NCBI RefSeq assembly: GCF_027947535.2
Contig: NZ_JAAGKO020000016.1
Location: 1 to 64,000 of the forward strand
DNA from: Streptantibioticus silvisoli
GTDB taxonomy: Bacteria > Actinomycetota > Actinomycetes > Streptomycetales > Streptomycetaceae
DNA: 64,000 bases
Direction: 5' to 3'
The notes below the pieces were generated by a model that saw nothing but the letters and a program-made list of their open reading frames with translations, searched no databases and had not been told where the DNA came from. Below are positions 1 through 8,851 of the stretch, piece by piece; positions within the stretch are counted from its first letter, which is position 1, and every line of letters begins with the position of its first letter. The position numbers and the translations under genes were made by a program.

Positions 1-229
1 GGGGTGGGGTGGGGTGGGGTGATGCGTGGTCCGCGGTGGGTGTGGTGCGGTGCGCGGGGCCGAGGTGGCCGGTGCGTCGGTCGGCGCGCACGCCGTCGGC
101 TGTACGGCACGCCGCCTGCCGGGGGTCGGCCGACGTCGCGGCCCGTAACGCCCCCGCCCGCGCCCCTCGGCGGAGCCGCACCCCCGCCGGTGGCACCCGC
201 ACCCGTTGGCGGAACCGGCCCCGCCCCGT
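1..229. other. Left-edge GC-rich non-coding stretch
   Basis: No convincing gene is visible here. The first 20 bases are four tandem copies of GGGGT, a G-run pattern that could form a G-quadruplex but which is cut by the window edge. The rest is GC-rich sequence downstream of the csoR-like gene that ends at 230. Confidence 0.5.
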
Positions 230-562
230 TCAGGTGCGCAGCAGGCGGGCTATCGCGGCGGTGGCTTCGGAGACCTTGGCGTCGGCCTCGGGGCCGCCCT
301 GGCGGGCCGCGTCGGCCACGCAGTGCCGCAGGTGTTCCTCCAGCAGCTGGAGGGCGAAGGACTGGAGCGCCTTGGTGGCGGCGGAGACCTGGGTGAGGAC
401 GTCGATGCAGTAGACGTCCTCCTCGACCATCCGCTGAAGGCCCCTGACCTGGCCCTCGACCCGGCGCAGCCGCTTGAGGTGGTCGGCCTTGTGCGGGCTG
501 TAACCGTGCGGCCCGGGTGGAGATCCGGCGCCGGTGCTGTGGTCCTGCTGTTCGGCCGTCAT
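230..562 (-). CDS. csoR: CsoR/RcnR-family copper-sensing repressor
   Basis: Predicted 110-residue all-helical DNA-binding repressor of the DUF156 family that releases DNA on binding Cu(I). The CsoR ligand triad is present as Cys52, His77 and Cys81; the spacing (25 then 4 residues) matches mycobacterial CsoR, which favours Cu over RcnR-type Ni/Co sensing. The ATG at 562 is preferred to an upstream in-frame ATG because GAGGAACC lies just before it. A near-perfect TATACCC/GGGTATA operator sits 38-56 bp upstream, so autoregulation is likely. No copper ATPase or chaperone is adjacent inside the window. The neighbour on the other side is the divergent DUF47-pit pair. Confidence 0.88.
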   Translation of the reverse strand: MTAEQQDHSTGAGSPPGPHGYSPHKADHLKRLRRVEGQVRGLQRMVEEDVYCIDVLTQVSAATKALQSFALQLLEEHLRHCVADAARQGGPEADAKVSEATAAIARLLRT

Positions 563-599
563 GGTTCCTCCGCGTTCCCCCGCGCCCACTCGGGACCCT

Positions 600-618
600 T
601 ATACCCCCTGTGGGTATA
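600..618. promoter_or_regulatory. CsoR-type operator (inverted repeat)
   Basis: TATACCC (600-606) and GGGTATA (612-618) form a perfect 7-bp inverted repeat around a 5-bp centre. This is the form of known CsoR operators (TACCC...GGGTA). It lies between csoR (minus) and DUF47-pit (plus), so CsoR probably represses itself; an effect on the phosphate genes is possible but unproven. Confidence 0.75.
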
Positions 619-780
619 TGTTACCGAATCGCTCCCGGGTTCGACCCCCCACCTGTATGGCGTAATCGGCATCATGGGCGACACTGGGTGCCGCCGGTTA
701 CCCCGGCGCGGTGATGCGCCTAGCATCATCGGGACCGGTCCCGCAGGCATACCCACCCCCATGCACCCGGAGGACTCCCA

Positions 781-1401
781 GTGCGCCTTCGTCTGACCCC
801 CCGGGAGACGAGTTTCTACGACATGTTCTCCGCCTCCGCGGACAACATCGTCACCGGCTCGAAACTCCTGCTGGAGCTGCTCGGGGCGGATGCCTCCGCG
901 CGTTCCGAGATCGCCGACCGCATGCGCGCCGCCGAGCACGCGGGCGACGACGCGACGCACGCGATCTTCACCCAGCTGAACTCCTCGTTCATCACCCCGT
1001 TCGACCGGGAGGACATCTACCGGCTCGCCGGGTCGCTGGACGACGTCATGGACTACATGGAGGAGGCCGTCGACCTGGTCGTCCTCTACCAGGTCCAGGA
1101 GCTGCCCAAGGGGGTGGAGCAGCAGATCGAGGTGCTGGCCCGGGCGGCGGAGCTGACCGCCGAGGCGATGCCGAACCTGCGCACCATGCGCAACCTGACC
1201 GAGTACTGGATCGAGGTCAACCGGCTGGAGAACCAGGCGGACCAGATCCACCGCAAGCTGCTGGCACACCTGTTCAACGGCAAGTACGAGGCCATGGACG
1301 TGCTGAAGCTCAAGCAGATCGTCGACGTGCTGGAAGAGGCCGCCGACGCCTTCGAGCACGTGGCGAACACCGTGGAGACCATCGCGGTCAAGGAGTCCTG
1401 A
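781..1401 (+). CDS. DUF47 PhoU-like phosphate transport regulator
   Basis: 206-residue helical protein of the DUF47/PhoU-like family (Pit accessory protein). These proteins are typically encoded directly before a PiT carrier and are thought to adjust its activity. Helices rich in acidic and basic residues run along the length, with no signal peptide or membrane segment, as expected for a cytosolic three-helix-bundle protein. The GTG at 781 follows GGAGG at 769-773. The pit gene starts 5 bp after the stop, so the two are co-transcribed and probably translationally coupled. Confidence 0.9.
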   Translation: MRLRLTPRETSFYDMFSASADNIVTGSKLLLELLGADASARSEIADRMRAAEHAGDDATHAIFTQLNSSFITPFDREDIYRLAGSLDDVMDYMEEAVDLVVLYQVQELPKGVEQQIEVLARAAELTAEAMPNLRTMRNLTEYWIEVNRLENQADQIHRKLLAHLFNGKYEAMDVLKLKQIVDVLEEAADAFEHVANTVETIAVKES

Positions 1402-1406
1402 CCGAG

Positions 1407-2399
1407 GTGGAAACCTTCGCACTGGTCGTCACCGTCGCCGTGGCGCTCGGCTTCACCTACACCAACGGCTTCCACGACTCCGCGAACGCCATCGCCACCG
1501 CCGTCTCGACCCGGGCGCTGACCCCGAAGGCCGCGCTGTCGATGGCCGCGGTGATGAACATCGCCGGCGCCTTCCTGGGCAGCGGCGTCGCCCAGACCAT
1601 CAGCAAGGGCATCATCGACACGCCCGACGGCAACGCGGGTCTGGCGATCATCTTCTCCGGCCTCGGCGGGGCCATCGTGTGGAACCTCATCACCTGGTAC
1701 TTCGGCCTGCCGTCCTCCTCCAGCCACGCCCTGATCGGCGGCCTGGTCGGCGCCGCGCTGGCCGGCTCCAGCACCGTGCACTGGAACGGGGTGGTGGACA
1801 AGGTCGTCATCCCGATGGTGGTCTCCCCGGTGGTCGGCCTGTGCGTGGGCTACCTGGCGATGGTCGCGCTGCTGTGGGCGTTCCGCCGGGCCAACCCGCA
1901 CCGGGCCAAGCGCGGCTTCCGGATGGCGCAGACCCTGTCGGCGGCGAGCATGGCGCTCGGCCACGGCCTTCAGGACGCGCAGAAGGCGATGGGCGTCGTG
2001 GTCCTGGCGCTGGTCGCCGCGGGCGTCGACACCGGGGGCGGGGTCCCGATCTGGGTCAAGTTCGTCTGCGCGCTGATGATGTCGTTCGGTACGTACGCCG
2101 GCGGCTGGCGGATCATGCGCACCATGGGCCGCAAGATCATCCAGCTCGACCCGCCGCAGGCGTTCGCCGCCGAGATGACCACCTCCTCGATCCTGTACAT
2201 CACCTCGTACCTGTTCAAGGCGCCGATCTCGACCACCCACGTGATGACCTCGGCCATCATGGGCGTGGGCGCGACCAAGCGGCTGAAGGCGGTGCGCTGG
2301 GGCGTGGCGAAGAACATCGTCATGGGCTGGTTCATCACCATGCCGGCCGCCGCGCTGGTCGCCGCCGCGATCTACGAGATCGTCCAGCTGGTCTTCTGA
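1407..2399 (+). CDS. pit: Low-affinity inorganic phosphate transporter, PiT family
   Basis: About 330 residues, a polytopic membrane carrier that imports phosphate (usually as a metal-phosphate complex) using the proton gradient. The duplicated PiT signature is visible: TNGFHDSANAIATAV near residue 17 and GHGLQDAQKAMGV in the second half, with many hydrophobic segments. The GTG at 1407 is chosen as start because AGGAG lies about 11 bases upstream, inside the end of the DUF47 gene; an in-frame CTG at 1398 is possible. It forms a two-gene unit with DUF47 and is followed by a strong hairpin terminator. Confidence 0.92.
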   Translation: METFALVVTVAVALGFTYTNGFHDSANAIATAVSTRALTPKAALSMAAVMNIAGAFLGSGVAQTISKGIIDTPDGNAGLAIIFSGLGGAIVWNLITWYFGLPSSSSHALIGGLVGAALAGSSTVHWNGVVDKVVIPMVVSPVVGLCVGYLAMVALLWAFRRANPHRAKRGFRMAQTLSAASMALGHGLQDAQKAMGVVVLALVAAGVDTGGGVPIWVKFVCALMMSFGTYAGGWRIMRTMGRKIIQLDPPQAFAAEMTTSSILYITSYLFKAPISTTHVMTSAIMGVGATKRLKAVRWGVAKNIVMGWFITMPAAALVAAAIYEIVQLVF

Positions 2400-2566
2400 C
2401 CCGCGCCACCCCGGCGGCCACCCGCCGCCCGGCCCCGCCGGCACCCCGCACCACGCCGCCGGCCACCCCGCCGGTGACCGTGTCCCGCTGGCACCCCGCG
2501 CCACCCCGGCGGCCACTCCGCCGCCGACCGCGTCCCGCCCCGGCCGCACCGCGACGTGACGCAGAC

Positions 2567-2598
2567 GGGCCCGCCCCCCTGGAGCAGGGGGCGGGCCC
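2567..2598. terminator. Bidirectional hairpin between pit and pstB
   Basis: GGGCCCGCCCC...TG at 2567-2580 pairs with CAGGGGGCGGGCCC at 2585-2598 over a 4-base loop, with one bulged C. It lies between the convergent pit and pstB genes and can serve both. There is no long T-tract, as is usual in this GC range. Confidence 0.7.
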
Positions 2599-2652
2599 TT
2601 CGCCATGACGGTGGCACCGCCATGCAGCACCGTCAGGCGGCTCGGGACCGGC

Positions 2653-3432
2653 TCAGCCGAAGCGGCCGGAGATGTAGTCCTCGGTGGCCTGGACCGAGGG
2701 GTTGGAGAAGATCCGCTGGGTCTCGTCGATCTCCACCAGCTTGCCGGGCTTGCCGACCGCCGCCAGGTTGAAGAACGCGGTGCGGTCCGACACCCGGGCC
2801 GCCTGCTGCATGTTGTGGGTGACGATGACGATGGTGAACCGCTCCTTCAGCTCACCGATCAGGTCCTCCACGGCCAGGGTGGAGATCGGGTCGAGCGCGG
2901 AGCACGGCTCGTCCATCAGCAGCACCTGCGGTTCGACCGCGATGGCCCGGGCGATGCACAGCCGCTGCTGCTGGCCGCCGGACAGGCCGGCGCCGGGCTT
3001 GCCGAGCCGGTCCTTGACCTCGTTCCACAGGTTGGCGCCCTTCAGCGACTTCTCCACCAGCGCGTCCAGTTCGGCCTTGCGCTTCGCGACCCCGTTGAGC
3101 CGCAGGCCGGCCGCCACGTTGTCGTAGATGGACATGGTGGGGAACGGGTTCGGGCGCTGGAAGACCATGCCGACGGTGCGGCGCACGGTGACCGGGTCGA
3201 CGCCGGCGCCGTAGAGGTTCTCGTCGTCCAGCAGCACCTTGCCCTCGACCCGGCCGCCGGGGACGACCTCGTGCATGCGGTTCAAGGTGCGCAGGAAGGT
3301 GGACTTGCCGCAGCCGGACGGCCCGATGAAGGCGGTCACGGAACGGGGTTCGACGGTCATCGAGATGTCCTCGATGGCCAGGTGGGCGCCGTAGTAGGCG
3401 GAAAGGCCGCTGACGTCGATGCGCTTGGCCAC
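2653..3432 (-). CDS. pstB: Phosphate ABC transporter ATP-binding protein PstB
   Basis: 259-residue ATPase subunit of the high-affinity phosphate importer PstSCAB. The Walker A motif GPSGCGKST, the signature [16 protein letters not shown], the Walker B stretch [13 protein letters not shown] and the H-loop THN are all intact. Length matches the family (about 258). The GTG at 3432 begins VAKRIDVSG; the Shine-Dalgarno is weak (AGAGAGAAG), so the start is the least certain part. Last gene of pstSCAB, 23 bp after pstA. Confidence 0.95.
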   Translation of the reverse strand: MAKRIDVSGLSAYYGAHLAIEDISMTVEPRSVTAFIGPSGCGKSTFLRTLNRMHEVVPGGRVEGKVLLDDENLYGAGVDPVTVRRTVGMVFQRPNPFPTMSIYDNVAAGLRLNGVAKRKAELDALVEKSLKGANLWNEVKDRLGKPGAGLSGGQQQRLCIARAIAVEPQVLLMDEPCSALDPISTLAVEDLIGELKERFTIVIVTHNMQQAARVSDRTAFFNLAAVGKPGKLVEIDETQRIFSNPSVQATEDYISGRFG

Positions 3433-3455
3433 GGATATCAACTTCTCTCTGCGGC

Positions 3456-4523
3456 TCAGCGGCCGGACGATGTGGGGGCCTTCCAGCGGGCTATGCCGCG
3501 GGCCACCAGGTTGAGGATCATGACGAAGGCGATCAACACCAGGGCGGCGGCCCAGGCCCGGTCGTAGGAGGCGGGGTTGCCCGCCGCGTACTGCTCGTAG
3601 ACGTAGTACGGCAGCGAGGACTGCGCCCCGGAGAACGGGTTGAAGTTGATCAGCTGGTTGCCGAACACCAGCAGCAGGACCGGCGCGGTCTCGCCGGTGA
3701 TGCGGGCGACGGCCAGCATCACGCCGGTGGTGATGCCGCCGATCGAGGTGGGCAGCACGACCTTGATGATCGTGCGCCACTTCGGTACGCCCAGCGCCAG
3801 CGACGCCTCGCGCAGCTCGTTGGGCACCAGCTTCAGCATCTCCTCGGTCGAACGCACCACGACCGGGATCATCAGGATCGCCAGCGCCAGCGACCCGGCG
3901 AAGCCGGAGTAGCCGAAGCCGAGGATCAGGATCCAGAACGACAGCACGAACAGGCCGGCCACGATCGACGGGACGCCGGTCATGACGTCGACGAAGAACG
4001 TGACGGCCTTCGCCAGCCGGCCGCGGCCGTACTCCACCAGGTAGACGGCGGTCAGCAGGCCGATCGGCACCGCCATCAGCGAGGCCAGCGCGACCTGTTC
4101 GACCGTGCCGACCAGCGCGTGGTAGACGCCGCCGCCCGGGCCGGTGGTGATCACGCCGTCCATCGAGTGGGTCAGGAAGTTGCCGTCGAGCACCTTCACG
4201 CCCTTGGCGATGGTGCTCTCCACCAGGGAGTACAGCGGGACGACGGCGATGATGAAGCACGCCCACACCAGGCTGGTGACCACCCGGTCCTTGGCCTGCC
4301 GGGGGCCCTCGACGGCCGCGGTCACCGCGTAGTTGACCACGACGAACAGCAGCAGGGCGATCAGGCCCCACTGGATGTGGCTGGACAGGCCGGCGCCCAC
4401 GCCGACGCCGGTACCGACCAGCACGGCCACCAGCGCGATCACGGCCGGCGTCCAGCGCGGCAGCCGCCGGCGGCCGAACTGCGAGGGCTTCGCGGCCGAC
4501 TGCGACGTCACGGACTGGCTCAT
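3456..4523 (-). CDS. pstA: Phosphate ABC transporter permease PstA
   Basis: 355-residue inner-membrane permease. An N-terminal pair of membrane segments precedes the usual ABC permease core; the EAA loop is readable as [15 protein letters not shown] near residue 250. With PstC it forms the channel and docks PstB. The ATG at 4523 overlaps the pstC stop as ATGA, giving translational coupling. The N-terminus is longer than in enteric PstA, which is common in actinomycetes. Confidence 0.94.
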   Translation of the reverse strand: MSQSVTSQSAAKPSQFGRRRLPRWTPAVIALVAVLVGTGVGVGAGLSSHIQWGLIALLLFVVVNYAVTAAVEGPRQAKDRVVTSLVWACFIIAVVPLYSLVESTIAKGVKVLDGNFLTHSMDGVITTGPGGGVYHALVGTVEQVALASLMAVPIGLLTAVYLVEYGRGRLAKAVTFFVDVMTGVPSIVAGLFVLSFWILILGFGYSGFAGSLALAILMIPVVVRSTEEMLKLVPNELREASLALGVPKWRTIIKVVLPTSIGGITTGVMLAVARITGETAPVLLLVFGNQLINFNPFSGAQSSLPYYVYEQYAAGNPASYDRAWAAALVLIAFVMILNLVARGIARWKAPTSSGR

Positions 4524-5515
4524 GCCGTGTACTCCTTGCGCCGGGCAATGATCAGGCGGGCGGCGCCGTTGACGATCAGCGTGATGACGAACAGCACCAG
4601 GCCCGAGGCGATGAGCGCGTCGCGGCCGAAGGGGGTCGCCTCGCCGAAGTACACCGCGATGTTCTGCGCGAACGTGCCGCCGCCGGGGTCCACGATGTGC
4701 GAGGTGATGGTCGAGGAGTTCGACAGCACGGTGGCGACCGCCATCGTCTCGCCCAGCGCGCGGCCCAGCCCCAGCATCGAGGCGCTGATGATGCCGGAGC
4801 GCGCGAACGGCAGCACGGCCATCCGCACGACCTCCCAGCGGGTCGCCCCCAGCGCCAGCGCGGCCTCCTCGTGCGCCCGCGGCACCTGCCGGAAGACCTC
4901 GCGGCTGACGTTGGTGATGACCGGCAGGACCATGATCGCCAGCAGGATGCCGACGCTGAACAGCGACCGGGACGCGGTGCCCTGGTACGTCTGCTTCAGC
5001 ACGACCGTCCAGCCCAGGTAGTGGTCCATCCACAGGTTCAGGCCCTGCAGGTGCGGCACCAGGAACAGCGCGCCCCACAGGCCGTAGACGATGCTGGGCA
5101 CCGCGGCGAGCAGGTCGACCAGGTACGCCAGCGGCGCGGCGATCCGGCGCGGGGCGTAGTGCGAGATGAACAGCGCGATGCCGATGGCCACCGGAACCGC
5201 CAGGACCATGGCGATGACCGAGCTGACGGCCGTGCCGTACAGCAGCACCCCGATGCCGAAGACCGGCGGGGTGGCGTCGGCGTTCCACTGGAAGGTGGTG
5301 AGGAAGTTCCCGTGGTCGCCGGAGATCGCGGTGACCGCCCGCACGGTGAGGAAGACCGCGATGGCGGCCATGATCACCAGCAGGGTGATGCCCGAGCCGC
5401 GCGAGAGCCCCAGGAAGACCCGGTCGCCGACGCGGGTCACCGCCGGCGGTGCGGATTCGGCGGGCGGCGCGGCGGCCGGGGGTGGCGCCCCGGTGATGTC
5501 GTCGATGGTGTCCAT
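4520..5515 (-). CDS. pstC: Phosphate ABC transporter permease PstC
   Basis: 331-residue permease, partner of PstA. An Ala/Pro-rich cytosolic N-terminus (about 35 residues) is followed by a first membrane helix, a periplasm-facing stretch and the ABC permease core with the EAA motif [15 protein letters not shown]. The ATG at 5515 has GGAG eight bases upstream. It is separated from pstS by a long hairpin, so pstS is probably made in excess over the membrane subunits. Confidence 0.94.
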   Translation of the reverse strand: MDTIDDITGAPPPAAAPPAESAPPAVTRVGDRVFLGLSRGSGITLLVIMAAIAVFLTVRAVTAISGDHGNFLTTFQWNADATPPVFGIGVLLYGTAVSSVIAMVLAVPVAIGIALFISHYAPRRIAAPLAYLVDLLAAVPSIVYGLWGALFLVPHLQGLNLWMDHYLGWTVVLKQTYQGTASRSLFSVGILLAIMVLPVITNVSREVFRQVPRAHEEAALALGATRWEVVRMAVLPFARSGIISASMLGLGRALGETMAVATVLSNSSTITSHIVDPGGGTFAQNIAVYFGEATPFGRDALIASGLVLFVITLIVNGAARLIIARRKEYTA

Positions 5516-5573
5516 GAGTCAGGCTCCGGTCTGGTGCGGGGCCCAGCGGCCCTCTTGGCGGTGCACCGGAAGT

Positions 5574-5622
5574 GCCCCCGGGCCGCCGCACCGCTGGGAG
5601 CGCGGTGCGGCGGCCCGGGGGC
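5574..5622 (-). terminator. 21-bp perfect hairpin between pstS and pstC
   Basis: Arms 5574-5594 and 5602-5622 are perfectly complementary over 21 bp (GCCCCCGGGCCGCC... ) around a 7-base loop. It starts 6 bp after the pstS stop and is read before pstC. It lacks a U-tract, so it may be a partial terminator or an RNA 3'-end protector that raises pstS mRNA relative to pstCAB. Confidence 0.75.
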
Positions 5623-5627
5623 GCGGG

Positions 5628-6764
5628 TCAGGAGAGCGAGGAGATCGCGGCGCGGACCTTGGTGGCGATGGCGTCCGGCAGCGGCGCGTAGCCCAGCGCG
5701 GTCAGGGCGCCCTGGCCCTGGGTGCCCGCGATGTAGTTCAGGAACGCCTTGGTGGCCGGCAGGGTGGCCGCCTTGTTGCCCTTGTCGCAGACGATCTCGT
5801 AGGTCACCAGGGTGATCGGCCAGGCGCCGTCCGCCTTGGTGGCGTAGTCGAGCTTCAGCGCCAGGTCGCCGCCGGTGCCCACGACCTGCGCGGCGGCCAC
5901 GTCCTTCGACGCGCTGTCGGAGCTGACGGTGACCGGCTGCGCGGCACCGGTGTTCAGCTGCGCGGTGGAGATGGACTGCGAGGTGGCGTAGGACAGCTCG
6001 AAGTAGCCGATGGAGCCCGCGGTCTGCTTGACCTGGGCGGCGACGCCGGCCGAACCGGTCGCCGACTGGCCGCCCTTGGCCTGCCACGCCTTGCCGCCGC
6101 TGTAGGGCCAGTCGGTGCCGGCCGCGCCGATCAGGTACTTGGTGAAGTTGTCCGTGGTGCCCGACGCGTCCGACCGGTGGAAGGTCTGGATCGGGGTGGA
6201 CGGCAGCTTCGCCGACGGGTTGAGCTTGGCGATCGCCGGGTCGTTCCAGTGCGTGATCCTGCCATTGAAGATCTTCGCCAGCGTGTCGGCGTCCAGCACC
6301 AGGTTGCTCACACCGGGCACGTTGTAGCCGATGGCGATCGGGCCCGGGGCCATCGGCAGGTCGATGCCCTGGCCGCCGGCGCAGACCTTCTTGGACTGGG
6401 TGATCTCGGCGGGCTTCAGCGCCGAGTCGGAGCCGGCGAACGCGGTGGTGCCGTTCAGGAAGTCGGTGACGCCCGCGCCGGAACCGGTGCCCTTGTAGTT
6501 GATCTCGCTGCCGGAGCAGGCCTGCATGTAGTTCTTGACCCAGACGTTGACCGCGTTCTGCTGGGCGGTGGAACCGGAGGCGAGCAGGTTGGCCTTCGGG
6601 CCGCACGTGATGCCGCTCGCCGCGGCGGTGCTGGACGAGCCGCCGGACGGGGCGGCCGTGGTGCTGTTGTTGTCCGAGCCGCAGGCCGTCAGGACCAGGG
6701 CGCCGGAAACAGCCGCCGCGCCGACGGCCAGGGCACGCAGCCCGCTCTTCCGCTGAAGCTTCAC
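5628..6764 (-). CDS. pstS: Phosphate-binding lipoprotein PstS
   Basis: 378-residue extracellular phosphate receptor of the Pst importer. The N-terminus is a lipoprotein signal peptide: positively charged KLQRKSGLR, a hydrophobic run, and the lipobox LTAC, after which Cys is lipidated. A Ser/Thr/Ala linker precedes the type II binding-protein fold; phosphate loops are recognisable (ASGSTAQQNA and RSDASGTTDNF). The GTG at 6764 is chosen because GAAGGA lies about 10 bases upstream; an in-frame ATG 45 bp earlier would give an unlikely charged extension. First gene of pstSCAB, with a PHO box about 110-150 bp upstream. Confidence 0.95.
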   Translation of the reverse strand: MKLQRKSGLRALAVGAAAVSGALVLTACGSDNNSTTAAPSGGSSSTAAASGITCGPKANLLASGSTAQQNAVNVWVKNYMQACSGSEINYKGTGSGAGVTDFLNGTTAFAGSDSALKPAEITQSKKVCAGGQGIDLPMAPGPIAIGYNVPGVSNLVLDADTLAKIFNGRITHWNDPAIAKLNPSAKLPSTPIQTFHRSDASGTTDNFTKYLIGAAGTDWPYSGGKAWQAKGGQSATGSAGVAAQVKQTAGSIGYFELSYATSQSISTAQLNTGAAQPVTVSSDSASKDVAAAQVVGTGGDLALKLDYATKADGAWPITLVTYEIVCDKGNKAATLPATKAFLNYIAGTQGQGALTALGYAPLPDAIATKVRAAISSLS

Positions 6765-6876
6765 CTTCGAGTGTTCCTTCCTGAAGCCCGCCGGCGCCCG
6801 GCGTAGCAAGGTGTGGTCGTGCTGGTGTCCGTCCGGCGGGGTGAACCACCGGGTAACACCGAAACTAGGCAGACCA

Positions 6877-6916
6877 GGTGAAGCCGCCGACGGGGGAGGA
6901 TGAACAGAGGGTGAAC
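6877..6916 (-). promoter_or_regulatory. PHO box (PhoP binding repeats) upstream of pstS
   Basis: Read on the minus strand, GTTCACC (6916-6910) and GTTCATC (6905-6899) are spaced exactly 11 bp apart, and CTTCACC (6883-6877) lies a further 22 bp on, i.e. two more 11-bp steps with one degenerate unit between. Direct 11-bp repeats of GTTCACC-like heptamers are the known Streptomyces PhoP operator. The position matches control of pstSCAB by the PhoR-PhoP pair encoded at 49-51 kb. Confidence 0.85.
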
Positions 6917-7214
6917 CTCGACCGTCGGCCTGGCGTACGGCCCCGGGGCGGGGGCGGGGGCGGTGGCCGGGGCGGGCGCCGTGGCGGTGCGGCCGGTCGA
7001 CCGGTGCGGCCCGGTGCGGCCGTGCTGCGGCGCCGGGGCCCGGGGGCGGCGCGGCGGCGTGCGACCGGGCGGTGCGGGCCGGAGATCAGCCGGGCCGGCG
7101 CCGCGGGGCGGACGGTGCGGACCGAGAGCCGGGCGGCCGGCGCCGCGGGACGGGCGGCGGCGCGGGCCGGGAGCCGGGCGGCGCCGGCACGGTCCGGACG
7201 GCGCAGGCCAAAGG
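6917..7214. other. GC-rich gap between pstS promoter and nudix gene
   Basis: About 300 bases of extremely GC-rich sequence with CGGGGC/CCGGGC runs. I see no gene or clear signal apart from the PHO box at its left end. The Nudix gene ends at 7215 reading towards this gap, so any terminator of the ppk operon should be here, but no single hairpin stands out. Confidence 0.4.
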
Positions 7215-7688
7215 TCAGGCGGGGCCCGTGGAGCCGGTGAAACCCGTGGAGCCGGTGAGGTCGCTGAGGCTGGCCAGCGCCGCGTCGACCAGGGGGCGGT
7301 CGTACGGGTGGGTGAGGGCGGCCCGGGCGTCGGCCGGGTCCAGCCACAGCAGCCGGTCGACCTCGTCGTTGACCGTGAACTCGCCGCCGGTGGCCCGCGC
7401 CGCCCAGTACCGCACGAGCTTCCACCGGTCGCCGACCCGGTAGCGGATGTCGGGCAGCGGGCGGCCGAGCACGCAGTCCATCCCGGTCTCCTCCCTGACC
7501 TCGCGCAGCGCCGCGTCGGCGTCCGGCTCGCCGCGCTTGAGCTTGCCCTTCGGGTGCGACCAGTCGTCGTAGCGCGGCCGGTGGACCAGCGCGATCTCCA
7601 CCCCGGTGTCGCGGCTCGCGGCCGCCGGGCGCCACAGCACGGCGCCGGCCGCCCGGATCAGCGGCTTGGACGGAACGGGCCCGGTCAC
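7215..7688 (-). CDS. Nudix (MutT-like) hydrolase
   Basis: 157-residue pyrophosphohydrolase. A complete Nudix box is present (G-x5-E-x7-REVREETG, about residues 47-70), which binds the divalent metal and the diphosphate of the substrate. The substrate cannot be told from sequence; the ppk-CHAD-Nudix operon suggests a nucleotide, diadenosine polyphosphate or polyphosphate-related compound. The GTG at 7688 follows AGGAGG and overlaps the CHAD gene stop as GTGA. The C-terminus ends in a short TGSTGFTGSTG repeat. Confidence 0.9.
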   Translation of the reverse strand: MTGPVPSKPLIRAAGAVLWRPAAASRDTGVEIALVHRPRYDDWSHPKGKLKRGEPDADAALREVREETGMDCVLGRPLPDIRYRVGDRWKLVRYWAARATGGEFTVNDEVDRLLWLDPADARAALTHPYDRPLVDAALASLSDLTGSTGFTGSTGPA

Positions 7689-8851
7689 GTCGTCGGTCCT
7701 CCTGACGGTGCGGTGGCCGGCGCGGTGGGCCGCCACAGGGTGCTGAAGGCGTACCGGGCGGCCTCCGCCTCGGTGCGCTGGTCGGCGTGCAGCACCCCGA
7801 GGGCGTAGGCGGTCGCCGGGGTGATGCGCGGGGTGCGGGCGGCGCCGGCCGCGGCCTCGGCGGCCTCGGCGGCGTCCCGGTGCCGGTCCAGGGCGCGGCC
7901 GGCGCCGTACAGCCCGGCCGCCTGCGGCATCCCGGGCGGCGGCGGGCCCGCGCCGGGCACCTCCAGCGCGTACCGGCAGCCGCGGGCCAGCACCCGCACC
8001 CGGTGCCAGGGCGTGTCGCGGGGGTCCTCCCCGTCGCCCTCGCCCTCGTCGCCGGAGCCGTGGGTGCCGGTGCCGCCGGAGCCGGTGCTGCCGTTGCCGG
8101 TGCCGCCGGCCGGGGCGGCGGGGTCGGCCAGCGTGCCGTGCAGCGCCTGCGTGTTGTACGGGCTGCCCGCCACGCCGAGCGGCAGGGCGGCGACCGCGTC
8201 GGCGAGCGCGCGGCAGGCGCCCGCGGCCAGCGGCGGCAGGAGCTGGCCGGCCGGTCCGGTGGCGCGGCCGGCCAGCGGGGTGTCGGAGGCCAGCAGGGCG
8301 ACGGCGTCGGCGACGGCGTGGAAGCGGCCCGAGCCGTACGCCTGGAGGGCGGCGGACCGGGCGCGCGAGCGTCCCTGGGTCAGCCGGCGTTCCAGCAGCG
8401 CGCCGGCCCGGGCGGCACCGGCCGCGCTGGGGCCGGCGGGCGCGGCGCGGCCGGCCGCCAGCCGGTGCAGCGCGCCGGTGAGCCGGGCCAGCCGCGCCGC
8501 GTACCGGTACTCGCGGGTGACCTCCTCGCACAACCAGCCCAGTTCCGGGCGCAGTTCGCGGGCCCAGCCGGGGTCGAGCAGCGGTTCCCAGGTGTGCAGC
8601 GCGGCGGCGATCCGGCCGCCGGAGGCCCGCAGCGCGGCGGCCGCCGCGGCCTCGTCGGCCTGCCGGTCGCGGACCGCGCGCAGGAAGCGCACCGCCAGGG
8701 CGGCCAGGTGGCCGGCGATGACCTCACCGGCGGTGACGCCCTCCGGCAGCGGCCGGGGCGGTCCCGCCGGGTCGCCGGCGCGCGGGGCGGGGGGCCGGGC
8801 GGCCGGCGCGCCGGCCGTGGCCCGCGGGGCGTCAGGGGGTCGAGGGGGCAC
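7685..8851 (-). CDS. CHAD domain protein (polyphosphate-associated)
   Basis: 388-residue protein with a conserved histidine alpha-helical domain: helices rich in Arg/Lys and His ([34 protein letters not shown]). CHAD domains bind polyphosphate through basic residues and localise to polyphosphate granules. No CYTH triphosphatase domain is fused to it. The N-terminal 35 residues are Pro/Ala/Arg-rich and the middle has a Gly/Ser/Thr-rich insert (about residues 240-275). The GTG at 8851 has GGAGG upstream and lies inside the end of ppk (20-bp overlap), so translation is coupled to Ppk. Role inferred: polyphosphate binding or granule organisation next to the enzyme that makes it. Confidence 0.85.
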   Translation of the reverse strand: MPPRPPDAPRATAGAPAARPPAPRAGDPAGPPRPLPEGVTAGEVIAGHLAALAVRFLRAVRDRQADEAAAAAALRASGGRIAAALHTWEPLLDPGWARELRPELGWLCEEVTREYRYAARLARLTGALHRLAAGRAAPAGPSAAGAARAGALLERRLTQGRSRARSAALQAYGSGRFHAVADAVALLASDTPLAGRATGPAGQLLPPLAAGACRALADAVAALPLGVAGSPYNTQALHGTLADPAAPAGGTGNGSTGSGGTGTHGSGDEGEGDGEDPRDTPWHRVRVLARGCRYALEVPGAGPPPPGMPQAAGLYGAGRALDRHRDAAEAAEAAAGAARTPRITPATAYALGVLHADQRTEAEAARYAFSTLWRPTAPATAPSGGPTT

